From positions 52,965,119 through 53,029,118 of the forward strand of contig CM061488.1 in NCBI GenBank assembly GCA_030867185.1: 64,000 nucleotides of DNA, in the 5' to 3' direction. The notes under the pieces are model-generated. The model did not search any database, was not told the origin of the DNA, and saw only the letters and a list, made by a program, of their open reading frames with translations. Both the position numbers and the translations under genes were made by a program. This stretch comes from Tagetes erecta. Its lineage: Eukaryota; Streptophyta; Magnoliopsida; Asterales; Asteraceae. This document shows positions 25,506 to 37,725 of the stretch, one piece after another (within the stretch, counting starts at the first letter, position 1; each line of letters starts with the position of its first letter).

Positions 25506-28216
25506 AATTCGTGAGAGTCCTTTGAACATCGTACGACTAGTTAGGACATCTTAAGACTCTGTATGCCTTATTAGAACCATGAAGACCACGTTTGTATAAT
25601 GTAGGACGCCTTAAAAAACCTAACAACAGCGTACGAAACCATAAATCTCCATAATAAACCTAATGAATTCGTCCGAGTCCTTTGAACATTGTAAGATAAC
25701 TCGGGACTTGTTACGACTTTGTATGCGACACTAGCAACATAAAAAGCAATTTCGAATAATGTCCGAAGCATTACAACTTCTAAGAGCACCCTACATCACC
25801 GTACGAAACATTAAAACTCCATAATAAACCTAATGAATTCGTCCGAGTCATTTAAATATCGTACAACAATTTAGAATATCTTACGACATTGTATGCCACA
25901 TTAGCACCTTCAAAAGCATGTTAGTATAATGTACGACACCTTACAACTCCTAACAACACATTACAGTACCGTACGTAAACTTAAAACTCCATAATAAACC
26001 TAATGAATTCGTCCGAGTCCTTTAAACATCGTACGACAACTTAAGACATCTTACTACTCTTCATGCCACATTAGCAACTCGAAAAGAACATTAGTATGAT
26101 CTAGGACGCCTTACAGCTCCTAAGAACACTTTACATCACCTTAGGAAACCTTAAAACTCCATAATACACCTAATGAATTCGTGAGAGTCCTTTGAACATC
26201 GTACGACTAGGTAGGACATCTAAAGACTCTGTATGCCATATTAGAACCTTGAAGACCACGTTTGTATAATGTTGGACCCCTTAAAAAACCTAACAACACC
26301 TTACAACAGCGTACGAAACCATAAATCTCAATAATAAACCTAATGAATTCGTGCGAGTCCTTTGAACATCGTAAGACAACTTGGGACTTGTTACGACTCT
26401 TAATGCGACACTAGCAACATAAAAAGCAATTTCGAATAATGTCGGACGCGTTAAAACTACTTAGAGCACCCTACATCACCGTACAAAACATTAAAACTCC
26501 ATAGTAAACCTAATGAATTCATCCGAGTCATTTGAACATCGTACAACAATTTAGAATATCTTACGACATTGTATGCCACATTAGCACCTTCAAAAGCATG
26601 TTAGTATAATGTACGACACCTTACAACTCCTAACAACACATTACAGTACCGTACGTAAACTTAAAACTCCATAATAAACCTAATGAATTCGTCCGAGTCC
26701 TTTAAACATCGTACGACAACTTAAGACATCTTATTACTCTTCATGCCACATTAGCAACTCGAAAAGAACATTAGTATGATCTAGGACGCCTTACAGCTCC
26801 TAAGAAGACTTTACATCACCTTAGGAAACCTTAAAACTCCATAATACACCTAATGAATTCGTGAGAGTCCTTTGAACATCGTAGGACTAGGTAGGACATC
26901 TAAAGACTCTGTATGCCATATTAGAACCTTGAAGACCACGTTTGTATAACGTAGGACCCCTTAAAAAACCTAACAACACCTTACAACAGCGTACGAAACC
27001 ATAAATCTCAATAATAAACCTAATGAATTCGTCCGAGTCCTTTGAACATCGTAAGACAACTCAGGACTTGTTACAACTCTGTATGCGACGCTAGCAACAT
27101 AAAAAGCAATTTCGAATAATGTCGGACGCATTACAACTTTTAAGAGCACCCTACATCACCGTACGAAACATTAAAACTCCATAATAAACCTAATGAATTC
27201 GTCCGAGTCATTTGAATATCGTACAACAATTTAGAAAATCTTACGACATTGTATGCCACATTAGCACCTTCAAAAGCATGTTAGTATAATGTACGACACC
27301 TTACAACTCCTAACAACACATTACAATACAGTACGTAAACTTAAAACTCCTTAATAAACCTCATGAGTTCTTTCGAGTCCTTTAAACATCGTACGACAAC
27401 TTAAGACATCTTACTACTCTTTATGCCACATTAGCAACTCGAAAAGAACGTTAGTATGATCTAGGACGCCTTACCGCTCCTAAGAACACCTTACATTACC
27501 GGTACGAAACCTTAAAACTCCATAATACACCTAATGAATTCGTGTGAGTCCTTTGAACATCGTACGACTAGTTAGGACATCTTAAGACTCTGTATGCCAT
27601 ATTAGAACCTTGAAGACCACGTTCGTATAACGTAGGACGCCTTAAAACACCTAACAACACCTTACAACATTGTACGAAACCATAAAACTCCATAATAAAC
27701 CTGATGAATTCGTGCGAGTCCTTTGAACATCGTAAGACAACTTGGGACTTGTTACGACTCTTAATGCGACACTAGCAACATAAAAAGCAATTTCGAATAA
27801 TGTCGGACGCGTTACAACTACCTAGAGCACCCTACATCACCGTACAAAACATTAAAACTCCATAGTAAACCTAATGAATTCGTCCGAGTCATTTGAACAT
27901 CGTACAACAATTTAGAATATCTTACGGCATTGTATGCCACATTAGCACCTTCAAAAGCATGTTAGTATAATGTATCACACCTTACAACTCCTAACAACAC
28001 ATTAAAATACCGTACGTAAACTTAAAACTCCATAATAAACCTAATGAATTCGTCCGAGTCCTTTAAACATCGTACGACAACTTAAGACATCTTACTACTC
28101 TTCATGCCACATTAGCAACTCGAAAAGAACATTAGTATGATCTAGGACGCCTTACAGCTCCTAAGAACACTTTACATCACGTTAGGAAACCTTAAAAATC
28201 CATAATACACCTAATG
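25506..28216 (+). repeat. 2711-bp higher-order unit (4 tetramers)
   Basis: A monomers at 25506 (deleted form), 26176, 26856 and 27537. It reads as the preceding unit minus one tetramer and ends with the same archaic D (27366) and left-like A. Confidence 0.87.
27366..27536 (+). repeat. Archaic D monomer, third and last copy
   Basis: Matches the other two archaic copies in opening, left-type marks and the extra base. No later D in the window has this form. Confidence 0.85.
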
Positions 28217-29566
28217 AATTCGTGAGAGTCCTTTGAACATCGTACGACTAGTTAGGACATCTTAAGACTCTGTATGCCATATTAGAACCTTGAAGACCAC
28301 GTTTGTATAATGTAGGACACCTTAAAAAACCTAACAACAGCGTACGAAACCATAAATCTCCATAATAAACCTAATGAATTCGTCCGAGTCCTTTGAACAT
28401 TGTAAGATAACTCGGGACTTGTTACGACTTTGTATGCGACACTAGCAACATAAAAAGCAATTTCGAATAATGTCGGAAGCATTGCAACTTCTAAGAGCAC
28501 CCTACATCACCGTACGAAACATTAAAACTCCATAATAAACCTAATGAATTCGTCCGAGTCATTTAAATATCGTACAACAATTTAGAATATCTTACGACAT
28601 TGTATGCCACATTAGCACCTTCAAAAGCATGTTAGTATAATGTACGACACCTTACAACTCCTAACAACACATTACAGTACCGTACGTAAACTTAAAACTC
28701 CATAATAAACCTAATGAATTCGTCTGAGTCCTTTAAACATCGTACGACAACTTAAGACATCTTACTACTCTTCATGCCACATTAGCAACTCGAAAAGAAC
28801 ATTAGTATGATCTAGGACGCCTTACAGCTCCTAAGAACACTTTACATCACCTTAGGAAACCTTAAAACTCCATAATACACCTAATGAACTCGTGAGAGTC
28901 CTTTGAACATCGTACGACTAGGTAGGACATCTAAAGACTCTGTATGCCATATTAGAACCTTGAAGACCACGTTTGTATAACGTTGGACCCCTTAAAAAAC
29001 CTAACAACACCTTACAACAGCGTACGAAACCGTAAATCTCAATAATAAACCTAATGAATTCGTGCGAGTCCTTTGAACATCGTAAGACAACTTGGGACTT
29101 GTTACGACTCTTAATGCGACACTAGCAACATAAAAAGCAATTTCGAATAATGTCGGACGCGTTACAACTACTTAGAGAACCCTACATCACCGTACAAAAC
29201 ATTAAAACTCCATAATAAACCTAATGAATTCGTCCGAGTCATTTGAACATCGTACAACAATTAAGAATATTTTACGACATTGTATGCCACATTAGCACCT
29301 TCAAAAGCATGTTAGTATAATGTACGACACCTTACAACTCGTAACAACACATTACACTACCGTACGTAAACTTAAAACTCCATAATAAACCTAATGAATT
29401 CGTCCGAGTCCTTTAAACATCGTACGACAACTTAAGACATCTTACTACTCTTCATGCCACATTAGCAACTCGAAAAGAACATTAGTATGATCTAGGACGC
29501 CTTACAGCTCCTAAGAACACTTTACATCACCTTAGGAAACCTTAAAACTCCATAATACACCTAATG
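28217..29566 (+). repeat. 1350-bp higher-order unit (2 tetramers)
   Basis: A at 28217 (deleted form, GTAGGACACC) and 28887 (opening AACTCGTGAG, so without EcoRI). The AACTCG opening recurs at 32315 and 35016. Confidence 0.88.
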
Positions 29567-29978
29567 AATTCATGAGAGTCCTTTGAACATCGTACGACTA
29601 GTTAGGCCATCATAAGACTCTGTATGCCATATTAGAACCTTGAAGACCACGTTTGTATAATGTAGGACGCCTTAAAAAACCTAACAACAGCGTACGAAAC
29701 CATAAATCTCCATAATAAACCTAATGAATTCGTCCGAGTCCTTTGAACATTGTAAGATAACTCGGGACTTGTTACGACTTTGTATGCGACACTAGCAACA
29801 TAAAAAGCAATTTCGAATAATGTCGGAAGCATTACAACTTCTAAGAGCACCCTACATCACCGTACGAAACATTAAAACTCCATAATAAACCTAATGAATT
29901 CGTCCGAGTCATTTAAATATCGTACAACAATTTAGAATATCTTACGACATTGTATGCCACATTAGCACCTTCAAAAGC

Positions 29979-30036
29979 ATGTTAGTATAATGTACGACAC
30001 CTTACAACTCCTAACAACACATTAAAGTACCGTACG
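29979..30036 (+). repeat. Source of a 58-bp duplicated patch
   Basis: Part of a type C monomer, from ATGTTAGTATAATG to CCGTACG. It carries the variant ATTAAAGTACC, uncommon elsewhere (ATTACAGTACC is usual), which identifies it as the template. Confidence 0.85.
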
Positions 30037-30085
30037 TAAACTTAAAACTCCATAATAAACCTAATGAATTCGTCCGAGTCCTTTA

Positions 30086-30143
30086 ATGTTAGTATAATGT
30101 ACGACACCTTACAACTCCTAACAACACATTAAAGTACCGTACG
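30086..30143 (+). repeat. 58-bp patch copied into a D monomer
   Basis: After CCTTTA of a D monomer the sequence jumps to the C-type segment, ends in CGTACG and resumes as D at ACAACTTAAG. It replaces the 11 bases AACATCGTACG, so net gain is 47 bp. It matches 29979-30036 across its length, 107 bp downstream. CGTACG is shared by both partners at the right edge, giving a plausible switch point. Confidence 0.88.
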
Positions 30144-31644
30144 ACAACTTAAGACATCTTACTACTCTTCATGCCGCATTAGCAACTCGAAAAGAACATT
30201 AGTATGATCTAGGACGCCTTACAGCTCCTAAGAACACTTTACATCACCTTAGGAAACCTTAAAACTCCATAATACACCTAATGAATTCGTGAGAGTCCTT
30301 TGAACATCGTACGACTAGGTAGGACATCTAAAGACTCTGTATGCCATATTAGAACCTTGAAGACCACGTTTGTATAACGTTGGACCCCTTAAAAAACCTA
30401 ACAACACCTTACAACAGCGTACGAAACCATAAATCTCAATAATAAACCTAATGAATTCGTGCGAGTCCTTTGAACATCGTAAGACAACTTGGGACTTGTT
30501 ACGACTCTTAATGCGACACTAGCAACATAAAAAGCAATTTCGAATAATGTCGGACGCGTTACAACTACTTAGAGCACCCTACATCACCGTACAAAACATT
30601 AAAACTCCATAATAAACCTAATGAATTCGTCCGAGTCATTTGAACATCGTACAACAATTAAGAATATTTTACGGCATTGTATGCCACATTAGCACCTTCA
30701 AAAGCATGTTAGTATAATGTATCACACCTTACAACTCCTAACAACACATTAAAATACCGTACGTAAACTTAAAACTCCATAATAAACCTAATGAATTCGT
30801 CCGAGTCCTTTAAACATTGTACGACAACTTAAGACATCTTACTACTCTTCATGCCACATTAGCAACTCGAAAAAGAACATTAGTATGATCTAGGACGCCT
30901 TACAGCTCCTAAGAACACTTTACATCACGTTAGGAAACCTTAAAAATCCATAATACACCTAATGAATTCGTGAGAGTCCTTTGAACATCGTACGACTAGT
31001 TAGGACATCTTAAGACTCTGTATGCCATATTAGAACCTTGAAGACCACGTTTGTATAATGTAGGACACCTTAAAAAACCTAACAACACCTTACAACAGCG
31101 TACGAAACCATAAATCTCAATAATAAACCTAATGAATTCGTGCGAGTCCTTTGAACATCGTAAGACAACTTGGGACTTGTTACGACTCTTAATGCGACAC
31201 TAGCAACATAAAAAGCAATTTCGAATAATGTCGGACGCGTTACAACTACTTAGAGCACCCTACATCACCGTACAAAACATTAAAACTCCATAATAAACCT
31301 AATGAATTCGTCCGAGTCATTTGAACATCGTACAACAATTAAGAATATTTTACGACATTGTATGCCACATTAGCACCTTCAAAAGCATGTTAGTATAATG
31401 TACGACACCTTACAACTCGTAACAACACATTACAATACCGTACGTAAACTTAAAACTCCATAATAAACCTAATGAATTCGTCCGAGTCCTTTAAACATCG
31501 TACGACAACTTAAGACATCTTACTACTCTTCATCCCACATTAGCAACTCGAAAAGAACATTAGTATGATCTAGGACGCCTTACAGCTCCTAAGAACACTT
31601 TACATCACCTTAGGAAACCTTAAAACTCCATAATACACCTAATG

Positions 31645-32994
31645 AATTCATGAGAGTCCTTTGAACATCGTACGACTAGTTAGGACATCTTAAGACTCTG
31701 TATGCCATATTAGAACCTTGAAGACCACGTTTGTATAATGTAGGACGCCTTAAAAAACCTAACAACAGCGTACGAAACCATAAATCTCCATAATAAACCT
31801 AATGAATTCGTCCGAGTCCTTTGAACATTGTAAGATAACTCGGGACTTGTTACGACTTTGTATGCGACACTAGCAACATAAAAAGCAATTTCGAATAATG
31901 TCGGAAGCATTACAACTTCTAAGAGCACCCTACATCACCGTACGAAACATTAAAACTCCATAATAAACCTAATGAATTCGTCCGAGTCATTTAAATATCG
32001 TACAACAATTTAGAATATCTTACGACATTGTATGCCACATTAGCACCTTCAAAAGCATGTTAGTATAATGTACGACACCTTACAACTCCTAACAACACAT
32101 TACAGTACCGTACGTAAACTTAAAACTCCATAATAAACCTAATGAATTCGTCCGAGTCCTTTAAACATCGTACGACAACTTAAGACATCTTACTACTCTT
32201 CATGCCACATTAGCAACTCGAAAAGAACATTAGTATGATCTAGGACGCCTTACAGCTCCTAAGAACACTTTACATCACCTTAGGAAACCTTAAAACTCCA
32301 TAATACACCTAATGAACTCGTGAGAGTCCTTTGAACATCGTACGACTAGGTAGGACATCTAAAGACTCTGTATGCCATATTAGAACCTTGAAGACCACGT
32401 TTGTATAACGTTGGACCCCTTAAAAAACCTAACAACACCTTACAACAGCGTACGAAACCGTAAATCTCAATAATAAACCTAATGAATTCGTGCGAGTCCT
32501 TTGAACATCGTAAGACAACTTGGGACTTGTTACGACTCTTAATGCGACACTAGCAACATAAAAAGCAATTTCGAATAATGTCGGACGCGTTACAACTACT
32601 TAGAGAACCCTACATCACCGTACAAAACATTAAAACTCCATAATAAACCTAATGAATTCGTCCGAGTCATTTGAACATCGTACAACAATTAAGAATATTT
32701 TACGACATTGTATGCCACATTAGCACCTTCAAAAGCATGTTAGTATAATGTACGACACCTTACAACTCGTAACAACACATTACACTACCGTACGTAAACT
32801 TAAAACTCCATAATAAACCTAATGAATTCGTCCGAGTCCTTTAAACATCGTACGACAACTTAAGACATCTTACTACTCTTCATGCCACATTAGCAACTCG
32901 AAAAGAACATTAGTATGATCTAGGACGCCTTACAGCTCCTAAGAACACTTTACATCACCTTAGGAAACCTTAAAACTCCATAATACACCTAATG
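31645..32994 (+). repeat. 1350-bp higher-order unit
   Basis: A at 31645 (deleted form, opening AATTCATGAG) and 32315 (AACTCGTGAG). Recurs 2701 bp downstream at 34346-35695. Confidence 0.88.
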
Positions 32995-34345
32995 AATTCA
33001 TGAGAGTCCTTTGAACATCGTACGACTAGTTAGGCCATCATAAGACTCTGTATGCCATATTAGAACCTTGAAGACCACGTTTGTATAATGTAGGACGCCT
33101 TAAAAAACCTAACAACAGCGTACGAAACCATAAATCTCCATAATAAACCTAATGAATTCGTCCGAGTCCTTTGAACATTGTAAGATAACTCGGGACTTGT
33201 TACGACTTTGTATGCGACACTAGCAACATAAAAAGCATTTTCGAATAATGTCGGAAGCATTACAACTTCTAAGAGCACCCTACATCACCGTACGAAACAT
33301 TAAAACTCCATAATAAACCTAATGAATTCGTCCGAGTCATTTGAACATCGTACAACAATTAAGAATATTTTACGGCATTGTATGCCACATTAGCACCTTC
33401 AAAAGCATGTTAGTATAATGTATCACACCTTACAACTCCTAACAACACATTAAAATACCGTACGTAAACTTAAAACTCCATAATAAACCTAATGAATTCG
33501 TCCGAGTCCTTTAAACATTGTACGACAACTTAAGACATCTTACTACTCTTCATGCCACATTAGCAACTCGAAAAAGAACATTAGTATGATCTAGGACGCC
33601 TTACAGCTCCTAAGAACACTTTACATCACGTTAGGAAACCTTAAAAATCCATAATACACCTAATGAATTCGTGAGAGTCCTTTGAACATCGTACGACTAG
33701 TTAGGACATCTTAAGACTCTGTATGCCATATTAGAACCTTGAAGACCACGTTTGTATAATGTAGGACACCTTAAAAAACCTAACAACACCTTACAACAGC
33801 GTACGAAACCATAAATCTCAATAATAAACCTAATGAATTCGTGCGAGTCCTTTGAACATCGTAAGACAACTTGGGACTTGTTACGACTCTTAATGCGACA
33901 CTAGCAACATAAAAAGCAATTTCGAATAATGTCGGACGCGTTACAACTACTTAGAGCACCCTACATCACCGTACAAAACATTAAAACTCCATAATAAACC
34001 TAATGAATTCGTCCGAGTCATTTGAACATCGTACAACAATTAAGAATATTTTACGACATTGTATGCCACATTAGCACCTTCAAAAGCATGTTAGTATAAT
34101 GTACGACACCTTACAACTCGTAACAACACATTACAATACCGTACGTAAACTTAAAACTCCATAATAAACCTAATGAATTCGTCCGAGTCCTTTAAACATC
34201 GTACGACAACTTAAGACATCTTACTACTCTTCATCCCACATTAGCAACTCGAAAAGAACATTAGTATGATCTAGGACGCCTTACAGCTCCTAAGAACACT
34301 TTACATCACCTTAGGAAACCTTAAAACTCCATAATACACCTAATG
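32995..34345 (+). repeat. 1351-bp higher-order unit
   Basis: A at 32995 (deleted form, TAGGCCATCATAAG) and 33666. Its D carries the one-base gain CGAAAAAGAAC and its second D has CATCCCACATTAG (34232), both also found in the 29567 unit. Confidence 0.88.
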
Positions 34346-35695
34346 AATTCATGAGAGTCCTTTGAACATCGTACGACTAGTTAGGACATCTTAAGACTCT
34401 GTATGCCATATTAGAACCTTGAAGACCACGTTTGTATAATGTAGGACGCCTTAAAAAACCTAACAACAGCGTACGAAACCATAAATCTCCATAATAAACC
34501 TAATGAATTCGTCCGAGTCCTTTGAACATTGTAAGATAACTCGGGACTTGTTACGACTTTGTATGCGACACTAGCAACATAAAAAGCAATTTCGAATAAT
34601 GTCGGAAGCATTACAACTTCTAAGAGCACCCTACATCACCGTACGAAACATTAAAACTCCATAATAAACCTAATGAATTCGTCCGAGTCATTTAAATATC
34701 GTACAACAATTTAGAATATCTTACGACATTGTATGCCACATTAGCACCTTCAAAAGCATGTTAGTATAATGTACGACACCTTACAACTCCTAACAACACA
34801 TTACAGTACCGTACGTAAACTTAAAACTCCATAATAAACCTAATGAATTCGTCCGAGTCCTTTAAACATCGTACGACAACTTAAGACATCTTACTACTCT
34901 TCATGCCACATTAGCAACTCGAAAAGAACATTAGTATGATCTAGGACGCCTTACAGCTCCTAAGAACACTTTACATCACCTTAGGAAACCTTAAAACTCC
35001 ATAATACACCTAATGAACTCGTGAGAGTCCTTTGAACATCGTACGACTAGGTAGGACATCTAAAGACTCTGTATGCCATATTAGAACCTTGAAGACCACG
35101 TTTGTATAACGTTGGACCCCTTAAAAAACCTAACAACACCTTACAACAGCGTACGAAACCGTAAATCTCAATAATAAACCTAATGAATTCGTGCGAGTCC
35201 TTTGAACATCGTAAGACAACTTGGGACTTGTTACGACTCTTAATGCGACACTAGCAACATAAAAAGCAATTTCGAATAATGTCGGACGCGTTACAACTAC
35301 TTAGAGAACCCTACATCACCGTACAAAACATTAAAACTCCATAATAAACCTAATGAATTCGTCCGAGTCATTTGAACATCGTACAACAATTAAGAATATT
35401 TTACGACATTGTATGCCACATTAGCACCTTCAAAAGCATGTTAGTATAATGTACGACACCTTACAACTCGTAACAACACATTACACTACCGTACGTAAAC
35501 TTAAAACTCCATAATAAACCTAATGAATTCGTCCGAGTCCTTTAAACATCGTACGACAACTTAAGACATCTTACTACTCTTCATGCCACATTAGCAACTC
35601 GAAAAGAACATTAGTATGATCTAGGACGCCTTACAGCTCCTAAGAACACTTTACATCACCTTAGGAAACCTTAAAACTCCATAATACACCTAATG
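34346..35695 (+). repeat. 1350-bp higher-order unit
   Basis: Repeat of 31645-32994 at 2701 bp, including the AACTCG opening at 35016. Confidence 0.88.
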
Positions 35696-36365
35696 AATTC
35701 ATGAGAGTCCTTTGAACATCGTACGACTAGTTAGGCCATCATAAGACTCTGTATGCCATATTAGAACCTTGAAGACCACGTTTGTATAATGTAGGACGCC
35801 TTAAAAAACCTAACAACAGCGTACGAAACCATAAATCTCCATAATAAACCTAATGAATTCGTCCGAGTCCTTTGAACATTGTAAGATAACTCGGGACTTG
35901 TTACGACTTTGTATGCGACACTAGCAACATAAAAAGCATTTTCGAATAATGTCGGAAGCATTACAACTTCTAAGAGCACCCTACATCACCGTACGAAACA
36001 TTAAAACTCCATAATAAACCTAATGAATTCGTCCGAGTCATTTAAATATCGTACAAAAATTTAGAATATCTTACGACATTGTATGCCACATTAGCACCTT
36101 CAAAAGCATGTTAGTATAATTTACGACACCTTACAACTCCTAACAACACATTAAAGTACCGTACGTAAACTTAAAACTCCATAATAAACCTAATGAATTC
36201 GTCCGAGTCCTTTAAACATCGTACGACAACTTAAGACATCTTACTACTCTTCATGCCACATTAGCAACTCGAAAAGAACATTAGTATGATCTAGGACGCC
36301 TTACAGCTCCTAAGAACACTTTACATCACCTTAGGAAACCTTAAAACTCCATAATACACCTAATG

Positions 36366-36535
36366 AATTCGTGAGAGTCCTTTGAACATCGTACGACTAG
36401 GTAGGACATCTAAAGACTCTGTATGCCATATTAGAACCTTGAAGACCACGTTTGTATAACGTTGGACCCCTTAAAAAACCTAACAACACCTTACAACAGC
36501 GTACGAAACCATAAATCTCAATAATAAACCTAATG
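36366..36535 (+). repeat. Representative monomer type A
   Basis: 170 bp, 17 decamers. Type A is recognised by GTACGACTA near position 27 and by the central CCATATTAGAACC and CACGTTTGTATAAC. This copy is the T2 subtype: GGTAGGACATCTAAAGAC and GTTGGACCCC. Two ACAACA direct repeats 10 bp apart lie near the end; in the T1 subtype one repeat and its spacer are lost. Confidence 0.9.
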
Positions 36536-36705
36536 AATTCGTGCGAGTCCTTTGAACATCGTAAGACAACTTGGGACTTGTTACGACTCTTAATGCGACA
36601 CTAGCAACATAAAAAGCAATTTCGAATAATGTCGGACGCGTTACAACTACTTAGAGCACCCTACATCACCGTACAAAACATTAAAACTCCATAATAAACC
36701 TAATG
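36536..36705 (+). repeat. Representative monomer type B
   Basis: 170 bp. Type B is recognised by CATCGTAAGACAA, GACTTGTTACGACTC, TAGCAACATAAAAAGC and GCAATTTCGAATAATG. Two right-side forms exist: one opening AATTCGTGCG with CTTGGGAC and CTTAATGCG (this copy), and one opening AATTCGTCCG with CTCGGGAC and CTGTATGCG. The first follows T2-type A monomers, the second T1 and T3. Confidence 0.9.
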
Positions 36706-36875
36706 AATTCGTCCGAGTCATTTGAACATCGTACAACAATTAAGAATATTTTACGACATTGTATGCCACATTAGCACCTTCAAAAGCATGTTAGTATAAT
36801 GTACGACACCTTACAACTCGTAACAACACATTACAATACCGTACGTAAACTTAAAACTCCATAATAAACCTAATG
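36706..36875 (+). repeat. Representative monomer type C
   Basis: 170 bp. Type C is recognised by GAGTCATTT in place of GAGTCCTTT, by GACATTGTATGCCACA, GCATGTTAGTATAATG and ACCGTACGTAAAC. The last holds overlapping palindromes CGTACG and TACGTA. Right-side variants have ATTTAAATATCG with TTTAGAATATC, or ATTTGAACATCG with TTAAGAATATTTT (this copy). Confidence 0.9.
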
Positions 36876-37045
36876 AATTCGTCCGAGTCCTTTAAACATC
36901 GTACGACAACTTAAGACATCTTACTACTCTTCATGCCACATTAGCAACTCAAAAAGAACATTAGTATGATCTAGGACGCCTTACAGCTCCTAAGAACACT
37001 TTACATCACGTTAGGAAACCTTAAAACTCCATAATACACCTAATG
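36876..37045 (+). repeat. Representative monomer type D
   Basis: 170 bp. Type D is recognised by CCTTTAAACATCG, CTTACTACTCTTCATGCC, AACATTAGTATGATC and TAGGACGCCTTACAGC. It ends in ATAATACACCTAATG, whereas B and right-side C end in ATAATAAACCTAATG. D is the type missing from the 510-bp trimers of the left subarray, where C runs straight into A and carries the ACACC tail itself. Confidence 0.9.
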
Positions 37046-37725
37046 AATTCATGAGAGTCCTTTGAACATCGTACGACTAGTTAGGACATCTTAAGACTCT
37101 GTATGCCATATTAGAACCTTGAAGAGCACGTTTGTATAACGTTGGACCCCTTAAAAAACCTAACAACACCTTACAACAGCGTACGAAACCATAAATCTCA
37201 ATAATAAACCTAATGAATTCGTCCGAGTCCTTTGAACATCGTAAGACAACTCGGGACTTGTTACGACTCTGTATGCGACACTAGCAACATAAAAAGCAAT
37301 TTCGAATAATGTCGGACGCATTACAACTTCTAAGAGCACCCTACATCACCGTACGAAACATTAAAACTCCATAATAAACCTAATGAATTCGTCCGAGTCA
37401 TTTGAACATTGTACAACAATTTAGAATATCTTACGACATTGTATGCCACATTAGCACCTTCAAAAGTATGTTAGTATAATGTACGACACCTTACAACTCC
37501 TAACAACACATTACAATACCGTACGTAAACTTAAAACTCCATAATAAACCTAATGAATTCGTCCGAGTCCTTTAAACATCGTACGACAACTTAAGACATC
37601 TTACTACTCTTCATGCCACATTAGCAACTCAAAAAGAACATTAGTATGATCTAGGACGCCTTACAGCTCCTAAGAACACTTTACATCACGTTAGGAAACC
37701 TTAAAACTCCATAATACACCTAATT

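Larger units (their letters stand above)
29567..31644 (+). repeat. 2078-bp unit with templated insertion
   Basis: A monomers at 29567 (deleted form, TAGGCCATCATAAG), 30284 and 30965. Length equals a normal 2030-bp unit plus 47 bp inserted in the first D and 1 bp in the second D (CGAAAAAGAAC). Confidence 0.88.
35696..37725 (+). repeat. First 2030-bp higher-order unit (3 tetramers)
   Basis: A monomers at 35696 (deleted form), 36366 and 37046, giving 670 + 680 + 680 bp. The start still has TAGGCCATCATAAG like 32995, while the third tetramer (opening AATTCATGAG, GAAGAGCACG) sets the pattern repeated downstream. Confidence 0.9.

Noticed and set aside
30086..30143. Small transposon insertion
   Set aside because: The extra bases match the neighbouring C monomer; no terminal repeats or target-site duplication.
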